DNA from: Aspidiotus rigidus
Lineage: Eukaryota > Arthropoda > Insecta > Hemiptera > Diaspididae
DNA: 64,000 nucleotides
Direction of reading: 5' to 3'
Assembly (NCBI GenBank): GCA_035079385.1
Contig: JAVHKY010000054.1
Location: 14,364,501 to 14,428,500 of the forward strand
This document shows, in pieces, positions 53,161-64,000 of the stretch (positions are counted from its first letter, which is position 1; every line of letters starts with the position of its first letter). A model generated the notes under the pieces. It was given only the letters and a program-made list of their open reading frames with translations. It searched no databases and was not told where the DNA came from. Made by a program: the position numbers and the translations under genes.

Positions 53161-53161
53161 G
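53090..53161 (+). repeat. (GA)n(GACA)n microsatellite
   Basis: GA repeats pass into GACA repeats. Minus-strand frames rich in Ser-Val-Cys-Leu are produced by the repeat and are not a gene. Confidence 0.95.
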
Positions 53162-53974
53162 ATGGGGACACTGAAGGGTAGTTTGCACACGGAGGCTGAA
53201 CGCAGGGCTTATCCGGAATATACCCAGAGCGAGGTGGAGGCTCGACCCAATAGTTTAGGATGTGATCGTTGGTCACAATTGTAAACTGGAGATCCCTAGT
53301 CGAGAATGGATCGAATGAGAAGCAATTTCAACGTCCATCGTGGTGTAAAAGACGACGATTTTTAGTCAAGTCTAAGTCAAATCAGCTTTTACAGTAACAA
53401 TGAGTTGAAAAAATCAAAATTAACGGTCGTTTTTCAATTAAACTCTGGTGCAAAAGGAATTAGATAGAATTCATTCGGCGAAAAACTCACGCACACGTCG
53501 ATTTTGAGTATATTCTTGGTGAAAATGATTGGTCGATGCGGAGTCAACCTGAAAGCATACGCGGAAGGAACCAAACATTCAAGAGGACTTGGATAAATTA
53601 AATTTTTACTTAGATAGAAAAGGGAGGTGGAGAGTAGGAAGTATGAAAGCTAAATTTTGGTTGCGTTCTCTCTCAAGCACCGTGTGGTATAATAATGATC
53701 GCAATAGCAAAAAAAAAGCATACTATAAATCGGTATACAGAGGCATAGAAATTCGCTCTCGTTAGCCATTTCACCTTTATTGGAGGCACCAATTCGTAAC
53801 AGGAGAACATTACTTTTTCCTTGTTTAGTTGTACATGAAAATAAACCCTCGTCGTTTTATTTACAAAGTCAACAGAGCAAAGAACTTTTCGAAAATATAG
53901 CCAAAAATTCTACGATGAAATGTGAAATAAAAAATGGACATCGTAAGGTTTAGTTTTCTACACTGTACGAAGTC

Positions 53975-53999
53975 AAAAAAAAAAAAAAAAAAAAAAAAA
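53975..53999 (+). repeat. A25 homopolymer
   Basis: Uninterrupted A run; no retroposed body was recognised upstream. Confidence 0.9.
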
Positions 54000-54582
54000 G
54001 GATGGTTAATCGAGTGTCTTTATTTCACAGCTGTGCTTCTCGACGTAATGCCACCAAAATTATTCTAGTTCACTCATTCACGAGCGGACGAATTTATTTC
54101 GTTTTTAATTGCCCGTTAGTCTTTTTTAACGTGAAATTTATGAAGCGTAGTTTAGCTATAATACAATGCTTTTAAAAGTTTCTGGTTCATAATCCAGAAA
54201 AAGGGTGAACGAGTATAGGGAACGAGATAAGTTTTGTTGATCTTTCCTTTTAATTATTCCTCTCCACCCTCTTATAGATTGAAGATCACGGAGCTCGGAG
54301 TCTGAAAAATAGGGCACACTTTTATACACACAGCACACACAACAAAAAGTTGTATTCGGTTTGCTTTCCAGAGTGGATACTCGAAAAGTTGTCCCGAGCC
54401 AACGAAAAAATGTTACTCATCCTATTCTTTAAATCTAGGAACTTCGAGAAAAAAATTGTTTCGGAAAGAATTCCTAAAAATTGAACTACTTATGGAGTTT
54501 GTCAACTCTTAAAGCACATTAAATAAGAAATGTAAGCAAAATTTCGTTAGTTTCTATATTTCTCTAGTCGTTCTTGGAAGCG

Positions 54583-54903
54583 TCAACAGGAGACAGATTC
54601 TCTAGTTTTTCTGAGAGAGGAAATAAGTCCACTTCCCATTTTGGGAAATTTTTTCATATTTTTTTCCCCCAACGTAAACACAAATAAAAATATGGGCACT
54701 ACTCCAAGATGAGCAACAGAAACCATTCGTCCTTTCAGAAGATCATTAAAAACTCCTTCATTTTGCTCTTTTCTTTCTCCTTTTGTTTCTCTCGAACTCT
54801 GCAGTCGACTTATTATATAGGCACCAAGAGTCATGCAATCAGGGTCATTTCGAGTGCAGATGAAAAGTGAAAGAATGAGAAGAAGAGCGCCTAATATCTT
54901 CAT
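54583..54903 (-). CDS. Possible small secreted protein (106 residues), unrecognised
   Basis: The frame opens with a plausible signal peptide (Met-Lys, then GALLLILSLFIC) and continues with a mixed charged region containing a second hydrophobic stretch (GVVPIFLFVF). No family recognised, no cleavage-site or cysteine pattern that identifies it, and no splice or promoter evidence. AT-rich DNA gives such frames by chance. Confidence 0.2.
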   Translation of the reverse strand: MKILGALLLILSLFICTRNDPDCMTLGAYIISRLQSSRETKGERKEQNEGVFNDLLKGRMVSVAHLGVVPIFLFVFTLGEKNMKKFPKMGSGLISSLRKTRESVSC

Positions 54904-55899
54904 AAATAAGACAGTTACGAGGAAAATAATAGATAACTCCGCGGAGAAATAGTCTAGAAACTAGATTTTGCAAAGTTAGTGAATTAGTATTCAGAAGGGA
55001 GAAAAGTCCTTAGCAGCATGCTGACAGTATGTCTCAAACGACCGCGGAATATTGTCAACGTGATTACCAGTAGTTAAAAGGTCATTAGTGAAAACAAATC
55101 CTACGTCGTTTGCAATCGCCGTGAAAACTCTGGCATTAAAATCAAGCTTTCGCCCGAGGAACTCATTAAGGGAAAAATTATTTACAGTGAAGTGAAAGTT
55201 TCATTCTTTCGGCGCTTCGAAAAATAAAACAGCTACATAATCAGCGGGTTTCATTTACTAAGTAAACCTAGTTTTGTGCATTGTAACGCGTTAGCATAAT
55301 ATTTTTGTATTCTTCTGCTGATAATGATGTAGCTTCAGAACTTTGCTATGTTCTCAGTAAGTAAAGAAACCATAAAACTTTTGCATCTTCGTGAGAAAAA
55401 ATGAAAAAGAAAAAAAAAACGTTTCCTTCGGTCTTTAATTAACATAGCTTAAAAAAGCAGCCAGTTTGCAAACTTCGTATTTTGAACACAGTTGGAGACT
55501 ATTATTGGTTGGTACACTTTTGTACACAGCACTAAAGAAAAAGTTATTATTATCGAAATTGATATAAATGAGAGAACTTACAGAATTAGGAACACTCTGA
55601 TGAAGTTGTATCTACAAAAAATTATCAATTAGACCCAGAAGTATCACAACCTTCGATGAGATTGGAAAATAAAAACAAGGGTGAGGAATTGAAATTTTCC
55701 TATCACACTTGAGATTTGTTCTTTAGACGACTAAGGAGGGCTACGATGCCTTTGAGACCATGTGATGTTGACAAAACGGTGTTCATTCTGGCAGCAAATT
55801 CGAACACAAGACTTTCTTTTAATACTGATTGGTAGGTTTGAATTATGCGGTTATTATAAAACAGGATTTCGCGGAATTTTGAGAATAACATCGATTGGA

Positions 55900-56640
55900 A
55901 AATATTTTAATTATTATTTTTTAATTTTTTTTAATTTTTCAAAAAATAGATTAATACTATATTTTAACTATAGGTAATATTGATTATTCATTTAAATTTT
56001 AAAAATATTTCATTAAAAATGTATGTCAATACTAATTTTATTAATTTTTGCGTTAAATATAAATTTTAATTCAAAGAAGAATTTTTTAAAATAGGTCAAT
56101 AGAAATAAATTCAATGTAATGATAATAATTATATTAAGAATAATAGTTGGAACATTTTCCAATATTTGAATTTGTAAAATTAATGTACTAGGCCTACAAA
56201 ATTCATTTTTCACTGTAATTTACTCATAAAAATTAAACTAAAGATGATAGTAAATGAAATAATTCATATAAAATTATTTAAATTCCATTCGACCAATATA
56301 AAGTAAAAATTTATTATTTCATTTACTATCATCTTTAGTTTAATTTTAATAAGTAAATTTACAGTAAAAAATGAATTTAGTAATGCATTAATTTTACAAA
56401 ATCAACATCATTATGATCTATATAATTTTAATTATAAATAAAATAATATTATAATAATTATTAAATTAAATAAAAGTTTTTACAATAAATCAGAATCAGG
56501 ATTTAAAACCATAAATAAATTTAAAATTAATTTTTATATCAATTTTACTTATACTCATTTTTATTTTATTTGACATTATAAATTTTTTTTCTTCACATTA
56601 ATCAATATTATTATTTTTTTCATTTTTTACATCAATTAAT
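55900..56640. other. Extremely AT-rich tract
   Basis: A/T dominate with few C or G. Continues on the other side of the 56653-58181 element (58182-58290). Contains the hairpin at 56165-56400. No mitochondrial gene could be recognised. Confidence 0.7.
56165..56400. repeat. Inverted repeat (hairpin) in AT-rich tract
   Basis: AACTAAAGATGATAGTAAAT near 56234 and its complement near 56320 lie in arms of about 100 bp that also pair TTTGTAAAATTAATG with its complement. Arms differ at scattered sites. Confidence 0.75.
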
Positions 56641-56652
56641 TATAGGTGTAAG

Positions 56653-57963
56653 GGAGAGACGCCAATTATGGAACGTGCTCCTAATATGGAATGGGCTGAT
56701 AACTCGGAACGTAAGTGGCGCGGCCACTGGAAAGTAGGCGGAAATGAAAGAGCATTGAAAAAAATAATATCCAGTATCGAATGGGTTTAGGTTCTATGAT
56801 TGAAGGACCGGTGAAAAACATTTTTATTTTTTTCTCGTCATTTTGACGAAATTTTTCTTGTGTTGAATTTCAATTTTACTGACTACTAAATCATCCGAAC
56901 CAATACGTAAAGATGAGTAGAAAAGTATGTTTTTTCACATGGTAATGCCTTTTTTGGCAATAGAATGATTTTTTGAACTTCCTTGTGGTGAATAATGGTG
57001 AAAAGCCGAGGTTGCCTAATATAAAATTATTCTCGTAATTTTTTAGGGGGAAAAAAATCGAAAATTGAAGCGATGGATGGAAGAAGGTGATTAATTTTCA
57101 TAGAAAATGATTTAATCGAAAAAAATTGATTCTACTGTCTATAAAGAACATGTCTATGAAGTAAAAATTCTCAAAAATGATTCACGACCATGATAGAAGA
57201 GAAAAAAGAATTCGTCCGCTGTTAGCTGATCTGGCTGCATTACTGTAATCATCGTCATCACGCACGCGGCCATGAACATATTATCAGCAGTAGTTGAGAA
57301 CATTCCTCGTTACGTATGTAGTTGTTCGTACGAAAATGTCCCGCCCCACCATAAGTAAGAGTGAAAATAAAGGTAAATAAATACCAGTTTATTATTATTA
57401 TCATTATGCGGTATATTCATTCATATCTCTTCGTCATAATAATATTCATATGAAATCATATCGCATGATAGTCTGATTCGGTACAAGTAAGACACTTTTC
57501 AAATATTTTTTCATCTTAGTAACAGATAGTACGCGGAAAATATGAAAAATTTTTGATGAAAACAAAAAAAAAAAAAACAGAAAATCAGACGTCAACGTAC
57601 ATTTTTATCGTTTCACGGAATAAGGGCACTAGAGTTTCATCACTTCAAGCGTTATATAAACTTTCAGGAGAAGATTTTTGAATTGCAATTGATGTGAAAT
57701 TATTCTAGTTAGTCTCATACGATCAATATATTCAAATTTCAAGAAAAGTTATAATGTACGAACAAAGATATTCCACTCTGAATTCTTTAATCGAAAACTA
57801 CAGTTTTTTCTAAGACCCTTCTTCCATCCATCGCTTCAATTGTGGAAATTTCAATGTGAATTTTGTAAAAAACATTAATAAAACGTTTTTCATGTCTTTT
57901 TACTCCGTCAAAGCTTCTTTTGTACTCTATACTTACAATCAATATTCTCATTCCATATTTGGG

Positions 57964-58013
<50 letters not shown>

Positions 58014-58181
58014 GAAAAATGACTATCACGGGACAATGGTAAGTTCGAAAGCTTTCATATTTTGGAATTACAAACTAGATAGATTTACCAACAATTTGAG
58101 CCATTAGGTGAGGAATTCCAATGAATAGCCTTTGAGTTATGAGAGAAATAAAGATACCCATTCCATAATTGGCGTCTCTCC
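56653..58181. mobile_element. Non-autonomous TIR DNA element, 1.53 kb
   Basis: Perfect 21-bp terminal inverted repeats starting GGAGAGACGCCAATTATGGA. An inner inverted pair, TGAAGCGATGGATGGAAGAA near 57066 and its complement near 57817, adds foldback structure. It contains T46 at 57967-58012. No transposase. Sits inside the AT-rich tract. Confidence 0.8.
57967..58012 (+). repeat. T46 homopolymer
   Basis: Longest homopolymer of the window; real length is uncertain in any assembly. Poly-Phe and poly-Lys frames across it are artefacts. Confidence 0.9.
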
Positions 58182-58289
58182 TAGCTAGTAAATATTTAAA
58201 AAGTAATAATATTAATATTATTTTTATATCAATTATTTCAAATAATATATTATATATTAATGAAAAAATAATTATTATTTTTGATGTGC

Positions 58290-61200
58290 GAGCAGATTTT
58301 ATAGATACTGCGAGCGGTTTGAAAAAGACATATAAAATACGTCAATCAGTGACTGACGTCAATATCAAACTCCCAACTTTATAAAATAATCGTTTTGAAA
58401 TGATTTTAGAATGTAAAACTAGGTCCAAGTGTTACTTGCAGAAAAGTACACAAGGTTTGGAACAATTTTGTACGTTTTCCAATCGAAACAAAGGTGGTAC
58501 AATATTGTAAAAGGCGTCTAATCATATTCTTAATGGCTCATTAAGTTCGTCAAAATGGTTTCTAGGGCGTCGTCCCCAAATTTTTCATGTCCGTGGTTTA
58601 ATTTTTTAAAATTCTCGACCATTTAATAAGTTGTTGATCTACCATTTTAGTTGACTTGATTGTGAAATTCATTCGAAGCGACGCGACGTGTCAAATTTTT
58701 ATGAAAAATACTACAACATTTTTTCCTGAGTTTTACTCTTCAATATGAAGTCATTGCCAGTTAGAGGGAGAGAAATTCATCCTGCTCTGCGTGATACGAA
58801 AGACTTCGAATAATTTTTCATCAAAGAGTTCCTAATTCTACACGTTCAAAATAAATCATTTGAATAGGTATCTAAAGATAAAAAGAGAATAAGTTACTTC
58901 AAACTAAATACCCAATTTAAAGACTGGTCTGTGCGACGCGTCGAAAAAATATTTTCAATAAATGCATTTTTCACTCCAGTTTTCACTTTCTGGAAAAATA
59001 CTTTTTAATATGGACTAACAACGCGCTTACATACAGGACTCTATCTCGGAAGGTTATGGTAAAGAAAAGATAGTGAACAGTACGACATAAACAGGAGAAT
59101 GTAGGGATAAATAGAAGAGGAAAAGTAATAATGTGAACTTGGAAAAACCCTAAACGGAGAAGTCAAATCTCAACTGAATAATAATAGCGGAAGCAGAGTC
59201 GAGAAGTCGTTGGCCGTATCGATCCGAAAGAGAAGAGGAATTACGATATGTTTTCCAGTTCAGATCTAGCGAGAGTCAAATTATAGTAAAGTAGTGTCGA
59301 TTTAAAGTCGGTGAAAAAGGAAAATTTGACCAATTTCTGCGAATACTTTCGCATCGACTGCTACATTCCCATTATTTTCAAGATGTTCAACCTATCATTT
59401 CTATTTCTACCAATTTAAACGAGGAAAATAGAGAAAAATAAAAAAGAAATAATGGAGGAAAATAGAGCGATACACCAAGATTTGTTCACCGGCTTTATCG
59501 CGTAGATCTGCCTGAACGTTTACTACTATTTCTTTCGAAAGTTCAAAAAGATGAGCTACTTATCATTCATTTATTTTATGTACAAGTTTATATCTTAAAA
59601 TGTTTCCTTGGAGGGTAGAACTGAAAATTATTTCATGTTCTAAGTATAGTGAAATGTTGGCTTAGTAGCTCAGCGAGAAATGCTCCAGAAAGTTTAGCGC
59701 ATTACTACGACGGGAATCACCTCTTTCTATTTTTGTGTAGGGTTTGCTACTGGTCCATCCTAACTTTAAGGCGTTCATTCCCTTATCATCTCGACAATAA
59801 AATGGTCTTGTTTGTTTACGTGCCTTCTTGGTGTTCACCCCTCCTAAAGCAAATCATAATTCCCCTCGAAGGCGGTTTTTAGTTTTTTTTTTTGTTTTTG
59901 TTTTTTCGTTTTTATTTCCAATTTCTTTTTAATGGACGATGAAGATAACGAAATCCTCTTTCTCTCGGGGTATTTCCCGGATTTAATTTCCTTTTGTGAT
60001 AGCGAAAAAGTTTCCGCATTTACATTCGGATTAGGTCGGTGCATATGTTGTAAAATCATCAGCGTATGAGAATAGCATGTACCTACGTACTTTGTTTCAT
60101 TTCCCGGAAACGTTCGTTCAGACAGTCTTCTGCAAGAATATCAATATATGTTGGAAACGCATCGCATTTCTGGCACGTGACTGATACGTAGTATGATTGT
60201 ATAATGGAGTCTGAATAAATTGATTCTATCGGGGTTTATTTTCTTCCCCGCATGTAAGTAAATATTCTACGAAAAAACGTCTCTTTTATAAAACTCATTC
60301 GGTGAGCTTACGCGGAGAATTTTGGAACATCGCTTTTAAGGCTCGAAATTGAAATAGGTAGCATCAACGTTGAGTCGATTTCTAGTTCTGTGGAATAATC
60401 GAAATTTGTGGGACGATTTGATACAGCTGTGGAGAGTGGTTGATAGGGTAAAAAATTACGAAACTTCTGCTGCTACAGTGAGAACTATTATTGGAAAGCG
60501 CAGGAAATTATGTCGTAGATACGAGAATTTGGAAAATAGCCTTGCCAGAAATAAAAATATTTATAGGGTATTTACCAGACTTGAAAACTCCGAAATCCCG
60601 GGAAAGTCTCGGAATGCGTTTTAATGGTTAAAATCGAAATTTTTCTTTGAATCAATAAATAAAATATGACAGGAAAAATTTATATGCTCTCGCTAAATTT
60701 CAAGAGGACATGAGAGGAAAGAAATTTTCTTAGAGGTACCGGAAAGGTTTAGGGAATAGGTCCTTGAAAAAGTTTCGATTTTTTATTTGCAATTCTGAAA
60801 GGGATCCTGATTTATGAAGCTCTCGCTCTCTCCTGCAGAGCTCAAAACTATTTTTAGCATGAAGTTCAAATTTGAAAATTTTTCTGATCCCTCGCGTCTC
60901 GCTATACGTGTTATGGTAAAATGCTCTCAGTCATCCAATGTTTTAATCTTTCTCTCTCTCTCCTCATGAACCGATCCTCAGTTCAACTCGGACGTGAGCC
61001 AAAACCCAGGAAGATTAGGCTCAAAAATAAGAATAAATGGAAATAAATGCCGGCAAAGGTTTTCTTCGTGGATTATGTTTAAAATGGTCTCCTGATAAAC
61101 ACTCTAAAAGTCCACAGCGATCAGAGAGCGGGCCCTCCCCCAAAGGGGGTCAAAGTACTACAAAAATTAGTTTTCTGAGGATAAATCGAAAACTAAGCAT

Positions 61201-61603
61201 CAGAGAAAAAAAAGTTTCGAACAAAAGTTATTCCTCATCAAATTTCCATGTCAACTTAGCCCAAAAACTCGAGCTGAAAAGTTGGTTTGAAAATTGAGCG
61301 ATTTTCTAAAATTTTTGATTTTAGTGTTAGTGTAGTCAAATTAGACAGGTTTCGGAAAAAAAAAAGAACATTGCGACGTAGTAAAGGTCTGATTGCTGGA
61401 AATGGTCAAGAATGAAGTCCAAAACAACTTACTAACTTCTCCGCGTTTTTCCCCAAGAGCATCTTTTTTATGGGGGTTGAAACCCCCTCAAAATCAGTTT
61501 TTTGTAAATATCCCGCTTAATACGCATTTTAGAGAAAAAAGTCATCAGTCAACAATTATTCCTCATGAAATTTCCTATCGGATTACGTATTTCATTTCTA
61601 ACT
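58290..61603. other. No recognised gene
   Basis: Short open frames only. Two diverged segments sharing TTATTCCTCAT-(C/G)-AAATTTCC lie near 61228 and 61557 and resemble units of the 14.3-kb foldback arms. Confidence 0.35.
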
Positions 61604-61721
61604 TACACGTGATAGATTTTATACGGTCCTGCAAGTTATGGCCAAGCATACTGAACGAATGAAATACTCAAAATAGTAAAACGAGGAGTAAACTAAACAA
61701 AGCCACAGAAATACGATTACA

Positions 61722-61761
61722 CACTGGAGCGCTTTCGATTAATAAACCATTGTCAACAGTG
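61722..61761 (-). ncRNA. Hammerhead-like motif, core decayed (left arm)
   Basis: Mirror copy of the motif at 63821-63860 in the inverted left arm, with the same two core changes. Confidence 0.55.
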
Positions 61762-62216
61762 ACATGAAAGCAACTGAAACCAATTACCGCTAGGAAGGAG
61801 AACATCCGACGAGATCATGACTGAACCAGCGAGTCATCACGATGTGAATCATACTCATAAACTAATTCAATCAATCCCTCATCAGGTATGTGCCTGTTTA
61901 GCACATTTAGGCTGTCGTTATTAAGGTGCCGAATAATTTCAATGTGCTCAAGCGCCGTTCGTTTGAAGTACGAGTTCTCTCTGTGGAGGAGGGTCTCGGA
62001 CCCCTCTTTATAGCAGTGACCACTGGTAATGAGATGGTCCGCAAAAGCCGACTCCCCCAATTTCTTTTTCTCCCAAGCTTTCTTATGCTCGTCAATTCTA
62101 ATTTTAAGTTGACGGCCAGTCTCGCCTATGTATATCCCTTTACAATCATTACAATTCACCTTGTAGACACCACTTTTTTCGAGCAATGGGATAGGGTCCT
62201 TCAATTTGACAAAAAG

Positions 62217-63719
62217 TGTGAATTTATTATTAAAACTCCTGCTCTAAAAAAGTTGCTCCTTGAGCCTAACCCGGTGCCTCCTCTATTATACGGGCTACCG
62301 AAGATTCACAAACAGGATACCCCGATGCGCCCGGTCGTTTCATTTGTGTCCTCCCCCACTTATTCTTTGGCGAAGTATCTAGACCGATGGTTTAAATCTA
62401 GAATAGATTTCGAGTCTCCCTACTCTGTGAAGAATTCGGTGTCTTTGGCTGATGGGCTGAAGGATGAAACTTTCCCGCCGGATTCGTCCCTTTGCTCTTT
62501 CGATGTGGTCGGCTTATTCCCCAATATTCCTAGAGCCACTGCTATGCAATATATGGGTACCCTTTTGGTACAATTTAATATCCGTCATGAAGAATTGATG
62601 GAATTTTTCAACTTGCTTAACATCTGCTGGTCTCCCAATTTTTGCAAATTTGAGGGTAAGTTTTTTGAGTTTCCTGAGGAGGTTGGCATTCCTATTGGCT
62701 CTCCTCTGGGATCCCTCATCTCGGAGGTATTTATGTCAAAATTTGAGCTAGATCTTTTTTCCTCTGGCCATGTGCTTTTGGGTCATATACACTATTGGCG
62801 CAGGTACGTCGATGATGTTTTGTGTGCGTGGACCGGTCCCAGAGATCTCCTTTTGGAGTTTCTTAAGTATATCAATAATCAGTATCCTTCCATCAAATTC
62901 ACATTGGAAGTGGGCGGTTCATCTATTAATTTTTTGGACCTCACGATCTCCAATAGAGACGGTGTCCATGAATTCGCCATCTATAGGAAAGTTACATCGA
63001 CCGATACTACTGTCCACGGCAGATCATTCTGCCCTGTCGCCCATAAATCCGCTGCATTCAATAGCTTTGTCCACCGGTTGACCAGTATTCCGCTTGGTCA
63101 GACCGCCTTTCAAAGGGAGCTATCGACTATAAAGCATTTGGCCAGAGTGAATGAGGTGAGCATAGACATTGACCTCATGGTCCGGAGGAAGTTGACTCGG
63201 AAATGCCTGGACTCCACTACCTCCCTCCCCCGCAATCCGACATTGGAGAGTAGGAAGCGTTGGATAAGGCTCCCCTTCTTGGGGAAGTTTTCTTCTAAAT
63301 TAGGTAGCGTACTCCGCCCGTTTGGGTTCCGACCAGCTTATTATAACCTTAATACTGTAAAAAGTCTTTTTGTCAAATTGAAGGACCCTATCCCATTGCT
63401 CGAAAAAAGTGGTGTCTACAAGGTGAATTGTAATGATTGTAAAGGGATATACATAGGCGAGACTGGCCGTCAACTTAAAATTAGAATTGACGAGCATAAG
63501 AAAGCTTGGGAGAAAAAGAAATTGGGGGAGTCGGCTTTTGCGGACCATCTCATTACCAGTGGTCACTGCTATAAAGAGGGGTCCGAGACCCTCCTCCACA
63601 GAGAGAACTCGTACTTCAAACGAACGGCGCTTGAGCACATTGAAATTATTCGGCACCTTAATAACGACAGCCTAAATGTGCTAAACAGGCACATACCTGA
63701 TGAGGGATTGATTGAATAA
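62217..63719 (+). CDS. PLE-C reverse transcriptase with GIY-YIG endonuclease, 5'-truncated
   Basis: About 500 codons without a break. The frame begins at the arm junction, so the N-terminal region of a full PLE protein is missing and no native start codon is present. Upstream in-frame codons to 61926 are antisense of the inverted arm. Domains: LEPNPVPPLLYGLPKIHK, FDVVGLFPNI, VGIPIGSPLGS, the catalytic YVDD (62805-62816), thumb and connector with IKHLARVNE, then CNDC and the GIY-YIG nuclease GVYKVNC and GIYIGETGR (63411-63480), ending near DEGLIE. Acts in target-primed reverse transcription; the nuclease nicks chromatin DNA. Clearly the same family as 34739-36893, but its 3' end is intact. Confidence 0.9.
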   Translation, partial: CEFIIKTPALKKLLLEPNPVPPLLYGLPKIHKQDTPMRPVVSFVSSPTYSLAKYLDRWFKSRIDFESPYSVKNSVSLADGLKDETFPPDSSLCSFDVVGLFPNIPRATAMQYMGTLLVQFNIRHEELMEFFNLLNICWSPNFCKFEGKFFEFPEEVGIPIGSPLGSLISEVFMSKFELDLFSSGHVLLGHIHYWRRYVDDVLCAWTGPRDLLLEFLKYINNQYPSIKFTLEVGGSSINFLDLTISNRDGVHEFAIYRKVTSTDTTVHGRSFCPVAHKSAAFNSFVHRLTSIPLGQTAFQRELSTIKHLARVNEVSIDIDLMVRRKLTRKCLDSTTSLPRNPTLESRKRWIRLPFLGKFSSKLGSVLRPFGFRPAYYNLNTVKSLFVKLKDPIPLLEKSGVYKVNCNDCKGIYIGETGRQLKIRIDEHKKAWEKKKLGESAFADHLITSGHCYKEGSETLLHRENSYFKRTALEHIEIIRHLNNDSLNVLNRHIPDEGLIE

Positions 63720-63820
63720 GTTTATGAGTATGATTCACATCGTGATGACTCGCTGGTTCAGTCATGATCTCGTCGGATGTTCTCCTTCCTAGCGGTAATT
63801 GGTTTCAGTTGCTTTCATGT

Positions 63821-63860
63821 CACTGTTGACAATGGTTTATTAATCGAAAGCGCTCCAGTG
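63821..63860 (+). ncRNA. Hammerhead-like motif, core decayed (right arm)
   Basis: Stem I CACTG (63821-63825) with CAGTG (63856-63860). The core site reads TTGACAA where CTGANGA is expected, so C3 and the catalytic G8 are changed. One unpaired T is followed by stem II GGTT/AATC, then GAAA (63846-63849). Stem III is A-T and G-C around a CG loop, and CTC (63853-63855) lies before stem I. The architecture equals the 20.3-kb copy. Probably inactive as written. Confidence 0.6.
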
Positions 63861-64000
63861 TGTAATCGTATTTCTGTGGCTTTGTTTAGTTTACTCCTCG
63901 TTTTACTATTTTGAGTATTTCATTCGTTCACTACACGTGATAGTCAGCTCAAAAATTCATGGAAATTGAGCCTCCGCCATGCAAATCAGTGAATAACGCG

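Larger units (their letters stand above)
61616..63931 (+). mobile_element. Penelope-like element C with inverted arms
   Basis: Arms 61652-62216 (minus sense) and 63364-63930 (plus sense) are inverted copies, identical by eye, each holding the end of the GIY-YIG coding region and the 3' UTR. Between them lies RT coding. TACACGTGATAG directly repeats at 61604-61615 and 63932-63943 as a 12-bp target duplication. A 36-base segment (61616-61651) separates the left duplication from the left arm; similar 34-36 base extensions are described for Penelope. Lack of arm divergence implies a recent insertion. Confidence 0.9.

Noticed and set aside
52842..53276. Minus-strand frames with Ser-Val-Cys-Leu repeats
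   Set aside because: Produced by the (GACA)n tract; no family features on either side.
55900..56640. Nuclear mitochondrial insertion
   Set aside because: No mitochondrial gene or tRNA could be read in any frame; left only as a testable possibility.
57787..58107. Poly-Lys and poly-Phe frames
   Set aside because: Translation of T46.
61926..62216. N-terminal part of the 597-codon open frame of PLE C
   Set aside because: These codons are the antisense of the inverted 3' arm; the same peptide is found antisense at 63300-63656. The protein proper starts at about 62217.

Overview
The window looks like nuclear DNA of an arthropod, most likely an insect. It is AT-rich (estimated by eye), gene-poor and crowded with transposons. 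Two host genes can be recognised. One is a complete three-exon RR-2 (Rebers-Riddiford) cuticle protein gene at 128-4457 on the plus strand. The other is the last coding exon of a G-protein gamma subunit of the GNG13/Ggamma30A type at 30773-30878 on the minus strand. No prokaryotic gene organisation, rRNA, tRNA or CRISPR array was seen.

Layout. 1-4.7 kb: the cuticle gene, whose 2.9-kb first intron holds a hairpin element and a nested pair of non-autonomous DNA elements. 5.1-14.2 kb: a complete Copia LTR retrotransposon on the minus strand, with LTRs identical by eye, a CTATG target duplication, PBS and PPT, but broken gag-pol. 14.3-17.2 kb: a 2.9-kb foldback element with arms of about 600 bp that contain degenerate ~160-bp repeats. 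18.1 kb: a hAT-type MITE with an 8-bp target duplication. 20.3 kb: a Penelope-like element (PLE) end carrying a hammerhead-ribozyme motif. 20-25.7 kb: several low-copy tandem and dispersed repeats. 27.5 kb: a MITE with a T30 core. 33.7-36.9 kb: pieces of two different PLEs joined head to tail, one with a second hammerhead. 37.6-44.3 kb: a ~45-bp repeat family, long microsatellites, a pogo-like MITE and two palindromes. 44.4-46.5 kb: a degenerate tandem array interrupted by a TRIM-like LTR miniature. 47.9-49.8 kb: repeats pairing a CRE-like with a nuclear-receptor-like motif, then a second hAT-like copy. 50.0-51.8 kb: a 1.7-kb foldback. 56-58.2 kb: a very AT-rich tract with a hairpin and a 1.5-kb TIR element containing T46. 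61.6-63.9 kb: a PLE with an intact RT plus GIY-YIG reading frame, 565-bp inverted arms, a 12-bp target duplication and a 36-bp extension.

The mobile DNA shows two strategies: retroelements (Copia, TRIM-like, three PLE pieces) and many hairpin-forming non-autonomous DNA elements. The best signal is the recurring compact hammerhead architecture at PLE ends. It has an RT-type PLE stem III of only two base pairs and a CTC cleavage site. The copies range from an intact core (20.3 and 33.8 kb) to a core with two changed positions (61.7 and 63.8 kb). All boundaries and identities were read by eye; no alignment, folding or database search was run.
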